From: Methylococcaceae bacterium
GTDB taxonomy: Bacteria > Pseudomonadota > Gammaproteobacteria > Methylococcales > Methylomonadaceae
Reading direction: 5' to 3'
DNA length: 37,386 nucleotides
NCBI GenBank assembly: GCA_005772825.1
Contig: SXIP01000216.1
Coordinates: 1 to 37,386 of the forward strand
Positions 9,958-15,964 of this stretch are shown here, in pieces. A program made the translations under genes and the position numbers. The notes under the pieces were generated by a model. That model worked only from the letters and a program-made list of their open reading frames with translations, was not told where the DNA came from and did no database searches. Numbering within the stretch: position 1 is the stretch's first letter; each line of letters opens with the position of its first letter.

Positions 9958-11190
9958 TTGAACACTAAACGACGATCTTTTCTTTTTCTACAGGGCCCAA
10001 GCTCGCCATTATTCGCTCGCTTGGCCGATAAACTGCATATTGATGGTCACTCTGTACATAAAATAAGCTTTAATTGCGGCGATATCGCCTATTGGCTACC
10101 GCGTCAGTCGATCCTGTTTCGCCGGGAACTGAAAGACCTGCCCGAATTTCTTGAGTCTGTCTGGTTAAAATACGGCATTACCGATCAGATCCTGTTTGGT
10201 GATTGCAGGCCGGTACACAGATCCGCCATTACCCGTGCGGAAGCGTTCGGTATCCGCACCCATGTGTTTGAAGAGGGATATTTTCGCCCGCACTGGGTAA
10301 CGCTTGAGCGTGAAGGCGTGAACGGGCATTCATTACTGCCGAGAGATCCTGACTGGTTCCGGGATGTAGGCAAAGACCTTCCCGAACCGGCGCCTGCCGT
10401 TGCCTTCCAGTCCCCATTTACCACCCGGGCCACGCATGATGTGCTTTATCATGTGGCCGGCATCGGCAATCTATTCGTTTTTCCCCATTACAGAACCCAC
10501 GCTCTCGTGACCGCCCCGATAGAGTATGCGGGTTACATCAGGCGCTTGTCTCTTCTCAGGATCTGGAAATACCGGGATAAAAAAGTCATCCGAAACCTGT
10601 TAAACAGCAAGGCCCGCTACTACCTGCTGCCGCTACAACTAAATAGCGATTCCCAGATTCGTGATCACTCCCGGTTTGAAAACATGACCGAAGTAATCGA
10701 ATATGTCATGACCTCTTTCGCACGACATGCCCCTCGCGATTCACGTCTGGTCATTAAAAATCACCCTCTGGACGCGGGCCTGGTGAATTACCAAAAAACC
10801 ATCCGACAATTTGAGATACTGTTCGCTCTTGAAGGACGCGTTATTTATCTTGAGTCGGGCGACCTGGAACCGCTACTGAAACAGGCCGCAGGAACGGTCA
10901 CGCTGAACAGCACCGTAGGCGGGCTCTCACTTGAACTCAATTGCCCGACCATTGCACTCAGCGATCCGATCTATAATTTGCCGGGCCTGACCTTTCAGGG
11001 CGGACTCGATGCATTCTGGTTACAGGCGTCAAAACCCGAAGCAGAGCTGTACCATTGCTATCGCAACACAGTGATGTACACCACGCAAATCAACGGTGGT
11101 TTATACAGCAAAAAATCAATTGACCTGACCATCCAAAACGCCGCCCGTTTTCTTGAAGCCGACCAATCCCCGCTGGAACAACTGTTATGA
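9958..11190 (+). CDS. rkpJ: KpsS/RkpJ-like capsule polysaccharide biosynthesis protein (Kdo transferase family)
   Basis: A 410-residue protein of the KpsS/LipB/RkpJ family. KpsS is known to place the first beta-Kdo on the lipid anchor of group 2 capsules at the inner face of the cytoplasmic membrane. Diagnostic stretches are FLFLQGPSSPLFARLA at the N-terminus, FGDCRPVHRSAI, HVFEEGYFRPHW, VKNHPL-type KNHPLD, and the C-terminal TLNSTVGGLSLELN. I chose the TTG at 9958 because it begins right before the conserved N-terminus and has AGAGA at 9943-9947 upstream. The frame stays open back to a TTG at 9856, but that extension runs through the palindromic repeat at 9844-9938 and gives an arginine- and serine-rich leader foreign to the family. 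The stop overlaps the next start as ATGA, so translation is coupled to the dehydrogenase gene. Confidence 0.8.
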   Translation: MNTKRRSFLFLQGPSSPLFARLADKLHIDGHSVHKISFNCGDIAYWLPRQSILFRRELKDLPEFLESVWLKYGITDQILFGDCRPVHRSAITRAEAFGIRTHVFEEGYFRPHWVTLEREGVNGHSLLPRDPDWFRDVGKDLPEPAPAVAFQSPFTTRATHDVLYHVAGIGNLFVFPHYRTHALVTAPIEYAGYIRRLSLLRIWKYRDKKVIRNLLNSKARYYLLPLQLNSDSQIRDHSRFENMTEVIEYVMTSFARHAPRDSRLVIKNHPLDAGLVNYQKTIRQFEILFALEGRVIYLESGDLEPLLKQAAGTVTLNSTVGGLSLELNCPTIALSDPIYNLPGLTFQGGLDAFWLQASKPEAELYHCYRNTVMYTTQINGGLYSKKSIDLTIQNAARFLEADQSPLEQLL

Positions 11191-11960
11191 AGCCCACCAA
11201 ACCGCAAACCATCCTGATCACCGGCGCGACCGGCGCAATAGGCGGCGCGCTGGCCCGCTACTACGCCGCACCCGGTGTTTGCCTGATACTGCATGGCCGG
11301 AATGCCGCGCATCTGGATGAAACAGCCGCACATTGCAGAGCCGCAGGCGCCGAAGTCTCGACAATACAACTGGATTTGCGCGACATCCCGGCCTTACAAA
11401 AAAAGCTGGCTGAAATAGCCGCCGAGCGCTTGCCCGATCTGGTCATCGCCAATGCCGGCGTCAACATCAATACCGGAGAGAACAGAGCCGGAGAACAGTG
11501 GGATGACATTGAAGCGCTGCTCGATATTAATATCAAAGCCACCTTCGCCCTGGTCAACAGCCTGATTCCCGCCATGCGCCAAAGAGGCAGCGGGCAGATC
11601 GCGCTGATCAGCTCGCTCGCCGCCTATTACGGACTGCCGGTTACACCCAGCTACAGCGCCAGCAAAGCGGCAATCAAGACCTATGGCGAAGGCCTGCGCG
11701 GCTGGCTGGCCCATGACGGCATACAAGTCAATGTCGTCATGCCGGGTTATGTGGAATCCGCCATGTGTCACGCGATGCCCGGTCCAAAACCTTTTTTATG
11801 GACGCCGGAAAAAGCTGCCGGATTTATCGCCCGCGGACTGCAACAAAACAAGGCCAGGATCAGCTTCCCCTTCCCGCTCAATATCGGCACCTGGTTTCTT
11901 GCGGTACTACCTCCATCCTGGTCGGAACGCATTCTGCTGTTACTGAACTACGGCGGCTGA
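11187..11960 (+). CDS. rkpH: RkpH-like short-chain dehydrogenase/reductase
   Basis: A 257-residue classical SDR. The NAD(P)-binding TGATGAIG is at residues 12-19, NAG at 89-91, and the catalytic Ser142/143, Tyr156 and Lys160 lie in ISSLAAYYGL and SYSASK. The length is typical of the family. It starts within the stop of the kpsS-like gene (4-bp overlap) and ends one base before the rkpI-like gene. In S. meliloti the equivalent RkpH is needed for K-antigen. Placed beside an alpha-oxoamine synthase, its simplest role is to reduce the 3-keto group of the amino-ketone, as 3-ketosphinganine reductase (itself an SDR) does. That substrate assignment is inference; a sugar-modifying role is the main alternative. 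Confidence 0.75.
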   Translation: MKPTKPQTILITGATGAIGGALARYYAAPGVCLILHGRNAAHLDETAAHCRAAGAEVSTIQLDLRDIPALQKKLAEIAAERLPDLVIANAGVNINTGENRAGEQWDDIEALLDINIKATFALVNSLIPAMRQRGSGQIALISSLAAYYGLPVTPSYSASKAAIKTYGEGLRGWLAHDGIQVNVVMPGYVESAMCHAMPGPKPFLWTPEKAAGFIARGLQQNKARISFPFPLNIGTWFLAVLPPSWSERILLLLNYGG

Positions 11961-11961
11961 C

Positions 11962-13533
11962 ATGGATGCACTACTTTTATTGATGCCGCCGGTATTGGCC
12001 GGATTAATCGCGTCCTTTCTATTCGAACCCTTCCTGGAACCGAAACCCTCGCCGATAAGGCAACGCTCATTATCGTCACTGCTGATACATATCGGCACAT
12101 GGCTATTGCTGTTCGCCGTTATGTTATTGTTATTCCGCCGTCCCTGGTTCGCCGTCGTCATTATCGGCGCCATCCAGCTACTGTTATTGCTGGTTCATCA
12201 AGCCAAGTATTTCAGCCTGCGCGAGGCTTTTATCTTCCAGGATTTTGAATACTTTACCGATGCCATCAAGCATCCGCGCCTATACCTGCCATTTTTCGGC
12301 GTAGCCCGTACCATAGCCGCGACCATTGGCTTTATCGGTGCCTTAATCGTCGGCATGTTAATGGAAACCCCGCTGACGGAAACGATTGCCCTACCCTTGT
12401 TAGCCTCGCTATGGTTTGTCATGCTGGCTTGCGGCTTGCTGCTGATCCGGCTGGGCCTGAAAAATTGCCCGCCTATTTCCTGCGACCCCGGCAAAGATTT
12501 GTACAGCATGGGCCAGATACCGTTTTATTGGGCCTATTGGCAAGAAGAAAAACGCGTCAGAGAAATAGACCTGAGCGGCAGCCCTTTCCAAAATCCGCCT
12601 GAACCTGCCGATGACACGAAACGGCCCCATATCGTCGTCGTGCAAAGCGAGTCATTTTTTGATCCGCGCCCCCTGTCGAACAACATCAAACCAACTGTAT
12701 TAACCCACTTTGACCGGATAAAAACCGAGTCCGACTACCACGGACGTTTGCAGGTACCGGCCTGGGGCGCCAATACCGTGCGCACCGAATGCGCATTTCT
12801 CAGCGGCCTGCCGCCCGATCAACTGGGCATTCATCGCTTTAACCCCTACCGTTTGCTCGCCGGGCAAGGCATCCCGACGCTCGCCAGCCATCTCAAACAA
12901 CGCGGCTACCGAACAGTCTGCATACACCCCTACCCTGCCGGCTTCTATCTGCGTGACCGGGTATTCCCACGCCTGGGTTTTGATCAATTTATAGACATCA
13001 ACAGCTTTGACGCGCAGCAAAAAAGCGGTCAATACATCGGCGATCTTGCCGTGGCCGACAAGATCAACGAACTGTTAGCGGCTCAGGACGCTAACCAACC
13101 CGTGTTTATCTTTGTGATCACAATGGAAAACCACGGCCCGCTGCATCTTGAGCAATCTAATCCCGACGATCATGCGGTTTTTTATCATCAAGCACCCCAT
13201 GCCGGTTGCGAAGACCTGACCGTGTACCTGCGTCATTTAAACAATGCCGATCTGATGATAGAGCGTCTCAAGGAAGGCTTGCTGCATTCCCGCTTAGGCC
13301 ATGATAACGAGACAACCCCGGAAAAAGCCCGCGAAGGCATTCTATGCTGGTATGGCGACCATGTTCCGATCATGGCCACTGTCTATGCGCAATTAGGTGA
13401 ACCCGACGGAGACACGGACTACTTTATCTGGAAAACAGCCCGGCCTGATGCAAACTCAGAGGCTGGCGATAAAACCGTTTGCGCTCACGAACTGGCGGCG
13501 CTGATGCTTGGCATAGTGAATACTTTGGAATGA
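11962..13533 (+). CDS. rkpI: RkpI-like membrane sulfatase / LTA-synthase-type phosphotransferase
   Basis: A 523-residue protein with about four to five membrane segments in the first ~165 residues and a C-terminal alkaline-phosphatase/sulfatase-superfamily domain of the LtaS/MdoB kind. Metal-site and nucleophile motifs are visible: Glu230 in VVQSESFFDP, Thr272 in ANTVRTECAFLSG, MENHGP at 388-393, and Asp466-His467 in WYGDHVP. These enzymes transfer a phosphoglycerol or phosphoethanolamine group from a phospholipid on the outer face of the membrane, so here a head group could be attached to the capsule lipid or polysaccharide. It begins one base after the dehydrogenase stop. S. meliloti RkpI is the positional counterpart; its chemistry is, to my knowledge, not settled, so the reaction is inference. 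Confidence 0.75.
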   Translation: MDALLLLMPPVLAGLIASFLFEPFLEPKPSPIRQRSLSSLLIHIGTWLLLFAVMLLLFRRPWFAVVIIGAIQLLLLLVHQAKYFSLREAFIFQDFEYFTDAIKHPRLYLPFFGVARTIAATIGFIGALIVGMLMETPLTETIALPLLASLWFVMLACGLLLIRLGLKNCPPISCDPGKDLYSMGQIPFYWAYWQEEKRVREIDLSGSPFQNPPEPADDTKRPHIVVVQSESFFDPRPLSNNIKPTVLTHFDRIKTESDYHGRLQVPAWGANTVRTECAFLSGLPPDQLGIHRFNPYRLLAGQGIPTLASHLKQRGYRTVCIHPYPAGFYLRDRVFPRLGFDQFIDINSFDAQQKSGQYIGDLAVADKINELLAAQDANQPVFIFVITMENHGPLHLEQSNPDDHAVFYHQAPHAGCEDLTVYLRHLNNADLMIERLKEGLLHSRLGHDNETTPEKAREGILCWYGDHVPIMATVYAQLGEPDGDTDYFIWKTARPDANSEAGDKTVCAHELAALMLGIVNTLE

Positions 13534-13534
13534 A

Positions 13535-13630
13535 CACGAAATAACTTGTAGAACTGGTTCCCTCTCCCTCAGTGAGAGTGTTAGGGAGAGGGGAATCCTT
13601 TACTCACGTAATCTCCTACACATTCCTTAA
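13535..13630 (+). repeat. Intergenic repeat, copy 2 (CCCTCTCCC/GGGAGAGGG palindrome)
   Basis: Second copy, same orientation as 9844-9938: an ACGAAATAACTTG-type lead, the CCCTCTCCCTC core, GTGTTAGGGAGAGG, and the shared end CACATTCCTTAA. It begins directly after the rkpI-like stop codon. Confidence 0.7.
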
Positions 13631-13642
13631 TGAAGTGAATAC

Positions 13643-13670
13643 TGGTTCCAAAGCTCCAGCTTGGAAACGA
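13643..13670. repeat. Solitary REP palindrome
   Basis: GGTTCCAAAGCTCCAGCTTGG followed by AAACGAG: one decayed arm of the palindromic family found at 14748, 15030, 15751, 21669, 22568 and 28738. It lies just downstream of the first FGE-fold gene. Confidence 0.6.
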
Positions 13671-13709
13671 GCGCCAACGGTTTTTTCATCCCACCTACTG
13701 TGTAAGGCC

Positions 13710-13737
13710 TGACCGCCGCCGCTACCGCGCGGCTGTC
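13710..13737 (-). repeat. GC-rich block downstream of VR1, identical to 16017-16044
   Basis: A 28-nt block identical to the one inside the tail of the larger FGE-fold gene. It contains a potential hairpin with stem GCCGC/GCGGC (13718-13722 with 13729-13733). It lies about 70 nt past the variable segment in both genes. It may simply be inherited from the duplication, or it may mark the target for a mutagenic element. Confidence 0.55.
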
Positions 13738-13786
13738 AAGCCGGACACCGCCTACCTGTTTGCCTTGCCGGACTGGATGCGCCTTT

Positions 13787-14584
13787 TCAACCTAGGGCAA
13801 GACGGAAACCGATGTCGAGGTCACGGTAGCCGGGCACGCCCCTGCTGCGGTTAGCAGAACGCGTGTACCAGGCGAGGCGGGACCAGGAACCGCCTCGCAA
13901 CACACGGTGAACGCCCTGCTTCGGCCCAATCGGATCGGGCACCGATTCCACCGGATAATCTCCAAACCAATCCGCACACCACTCATAAACATTGCCGTGC
14001 ATTTCATAGAGTCCCCAACGATTTGAAGGTAACGATTTGACCGGCACCGTTTTTCCCCGATACAGCCCTTTTTTACCTTCAGCATAGGGGTAGTTGCCGT
14101 CATAGTTAACCTGCTCCGGCGTAATATTATCACCGAACGAAAACGGTGTATTTTCCCCTGCCCGGCATGCGTATTCCCATTCGGCTTCGCTCGGCAAGCG
14201 GGCGTTCAAAGACGGGAACATTGCGTTTAAGCGTTCAAGAAAAAGTTGAACGTCGTCCCAACTGACGGTTTCCACGGGATTATCGGGATTATCCTGAAAC
14301 CGGCTGGGGTTACTACCCATGACAGCCTGCCAAAGCACCTGAGTACAGGCGGTATCGGCCAGCCAAAAACCTTTTGTTAACGTGACTTGATGTTGGGTTT
14401 CATCGTCGTAACGCTCCGCTTCTGTTTCCGACGAACCCATCATAAACGTACCGGGGGGCAGCCACCGAAACCATTGGCGGACGCCGTTAACCTCCAAAAT
14501 CATGAACAGGCCATAAGCCCGGTCTTCGCCCCATTCAGAAGCCCAGGGCGCAGGGAATCGAGGTGGCAATAATGCAGGGTTCAT
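13787..14584 (-). CDS. Stand-alone FGE-sulfatase (C-type-lectin-fold) protein with a putative DGR variable region
   Basis: A 265-residue protein made almost wholly of one formylglycine-generating-enzyme-like domain: PPGTFMMGS, the LPSEAEWEYACRAG block, GLYEMHGNVYEWCADWFGD, RVLRGGSW and a final GFRLALG. The two cysteines used by true sulfatase-activating FGE near the C-terminus are absent, so a binding role is more likely than catalysis. It is a paralogue of the last third of the 15965-18646 product. DNA similarity continues past its stop: a CGA codon in the longer gene corresponds to the TGA stop here, so this copy has lost the Gly/Ser-rich tail. The 26 codons at 13808-13885 form a variable segment. 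There is no ATPase or vWA part, so it may work with the operon at 15965-21586 or be a spare target. Confidence 0.8.
   Translation of the reverse strand: MNPALLPPRFPAPWASEWGEDRAYGLFMILEVNGVRQWFRWLPPGTFMMGSSETEAERYDDETQHQVTLTKGFWLADTACTQVLWQAVMGSNPSRFQDNPDNPVETVSWDDVQLFLERLNAMFPSLNARLPSEAEWEYACRAGENTPFSFGDNITPEQVNYDGNYPYAEGKKGLYRGKTVPVKSLPSNRWGLYEMHGNVYEWCADWFGDYPVESVPDPIGPKQGVHRVLRGGSWSRLAWYTRSANRSRGVPGYRDLDIGFRLALG
13808..13885 (-). other. Putative DGR variable region VR1
   Basis: Against the equivalent 78 nt at 16112-16189, which align without gaps, I count 29 differences: 13 at first, 12 at second and only 4 at third codon positions. Many changed codons end in C in both copies (for example TCC/CAC, CGC/AAC, CTC/TAC, GGC/AAC, GAC/TTC), as expected if AAC codons of a template were mutated at adenines. 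Flanking RGGSW, TRSA and IGFRLA are conserved. Just upstream, differences are mainly third-position, as in ordinary genes. Confidence 0.75.
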
Positions 14585-14747
14585 TGTGTTATGCGCCTCC
14601 GGTTCTTAAATTCCGCTTGGTAAGCTTGGCCTGAAGTTCGCGCTTCGTGTCTTGTTGTATTTCCATCACTTTATCACCTGAACTTAATCTAATTGATGAA
14701 GCCGGAGCTTCGTGTCTAATGTCTCCATGCAAAATAACTCATGCCCT

Positions 14748-14856
14748 GGTTCCCAAGCTCCGGCTTGGGAACCCACACGCGAGAAGCCCCAGCTTCGAGA
14801 ATTCTGGAAGCTGGAGCTTCCAAGACTGCATTCCCAAGCTGGAGCTTGGGAACGAG
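14748..14856 (-). repeat. REP/BIME unit, copy R1
   Basis: Three nested palindromes in ~110 bp: GGTTCCCAAGCTCCGGCTTGG with GAACCC, a central GAAGC..CAGCTTCGAGAATTCTGGAAGCTG, and TTCCCAAGCTGGAGCTTGGGAA ended by CGAGG. It has the same orientation as R2 and the opposite one to R3, R4 and R6. Confidence 0.85.
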
Positions 14857-14880
14857 GATTGAACGAGGATCAACTTGAAA

Positions 14881-15020
14881 ACCCGCTGAGCAGTCACTCA
14901 GAACCCAACAAAACAAACCCTACTCACTAAGCCTTAACCACCTCAATCAACCCTGCTCGGCCCCGCATAATCACGCGCACTGGAATAGCGCCAATGCTCA
15001 GGCACATCGACATAGCCGCG
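14881..15020 (-). pseudogene. Remnant of a second RAYT gene (C-terminal ~30 codons only)
   Basis: These 140 bp are a close copy of 15143-15281, which is the 3' end and downstream flank of the intact transposase gene. Read on the minus strand it encodes RGYVDVPEHWRYSSARDYAG, after which a one-base insertion shifts the frame to an early stop. Similarity ends sharply at 15020. With the adjacent R1 it forms a tandem duplicate of the unit 'REP + RAYT 3' end'. Confidence 0.8.
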
Positions 15021-15029
15021 CATTACTCT

Positions 15030-15138
15030 GGTTCCCAAGCTCCAGCTTGGGAACCCAAACTCGAGAAGCTCCAGCTTCGAGAATTCTGGAAGCTGGAGCT
15101 TCCAAGACCGCATTCCCAAGCCGGAGCTTGGGAACGAG
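15030..15138 (-). repeat. REP/BIME unit, copy R2 (3' side of the RAYT gene)
   Basis: Same architecture as R1: GGTTCCCAAGCTCCAGCTTGG start, central CTCCAGCTTCGAGAATTC palindrome, and CATTCCCAAGCCGGAGCTTG end. It lies just past the 3' end of the intact transposase gene. Confidence 0.85.
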
Positions 15139-15185
15139 AATCACCCGCTGAGCAGTTACGCAGAACCCAGCAAAACAAGCCCTGC

Positions 15186-15719
15186 TCACCAAGCCTTCAC
15201 CACATCAATCAACCCTGCTTGCCCGGCATAATCGCGCGCACTGGAATAGCGCCAATGCTCCGGCACATCGACATAGCCGCGTTTCACAGGATTCTGATGA
15301 ATATAATCCAACTTCTGACGCATCATTTGTTCCGATTCCAGCAATTGCGGATGATTGCCCTCTTCCCACACCTGATATTGGCTCTCGATCTTGTGTACAC
15401 GCTTGAACATCGCCAGCATCTCCAACATGCGCTTGGCCTCGCTTTGCTCCAGATAATCGATAATACGCCTGGCGCTGTAAGATTTGAACCGCTGCATATC
15501 ATGGCCGATGTCCTGAGACGACGCTATCAGATGCAGATGGTTTTCCAGGATGACATAACCATAAATCTCAAAGTCCGCTTCCCGCTGCAGAAAGCGCCAG
15601 GAATCCAGCACGATGTCTACCGTCTGGGTGCGGGTGAATAAGGGCAACCAATGATTGACTGTCGCGGTCATGAAATGCGGATAGTTTTTTTGTGTAATGC
15701 GGTAGCGACTTCTGGGCAT
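15186..15719 (-). CDS. REP-associated tyrosine transposase (RAYT, IS200/Y1 family)
   Basis: A 177-residue HUH-superfamily nuclease. The metal-binding HxH is His61-Leu-His63 in YVILENHLHLIAS, and the likely catalytic tyrosine is Tyr81 in MQRFKSYSARRI. The C-terminal YIHQNPVKRGYVDVPEHWRY is typical of RAYTs. These enzymes are single-copy, domesticated relatives of IS200/IS605 transposases that cut REP hairpins and are thought to spread them. The gene is flanked on both sides by REP units in opposite orientations (R2 at 15030-15138, R3 at 15751-15863), the classic RAYT arrangement. It appears intact, so it may be the source of the REP family across this window. Confidence 0.88.
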   Translation of the reverse strand: MPRSRYRITQKNYPHFMTATVNHWLPLFTRTQTVDIVLDSWRFLQREADFEIYGYVILENHLHLIASSQDIGHDMQRFKSYSARRIIDYLEQSEAKRMLEMLAMFKRVHKIESQYQVWEEGNHPQLLESEQMMRQKLDYIHQNPVKRGYVDVPEHWRYSSARDYAGQAGLIDVVKAW

Positions 15720-15750
15720 GGCGATAAGTTGTTTTGGTTACGGAGTTAAT

Positions 15751-15863
15751 CCTCGTTCGCAAGCCGGCTTCGGAATGCTGTGCTGGAAGCTCCAGCTTCC
15801 GGAATTCTCGAAGCTGGAGCTTCTCAGGTGTGGGTTCCCAAGCCGGAGCTTGGGAACCAGTAC
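15751..15863 (+). repeat. REP/BIME unit, copy R3 (5' side of the RAYT gene)
   Basis: CCTCGTTCGCAAGCCGGCTT start, central GAAGCTCCAGCTTCCGGAAT palindrome, and a GGTTCCCAAGCCGGAGCTTG end closed by GGAACCAGTAC. Its orientation is opposite to R1 and R2. Confidence 0.85.
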
Positions 15864-15964
15864 TACCACAGAAACGGTCATCACCCGATGTTGGCTGCAA
15901 AAAGCATTGATAGCGAGTTGCACTTCTTCGGGCCACTTGGCGGGAATGGTAAAAAACTGAAGTT

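Noticed and set aside
14994-15641. 215-codon plus-strand frame antisense to the transposase
   Set aside because: It runs through REP R2 and opposite the RAYT gene, whose motifs are clear on the minus strand.
14748-15863. CRISPR-like array
   Set aside because: The repeated units are palindromic REP elements around a RAYT gene, with irregular spacing and no spacer-repeat periodicity.
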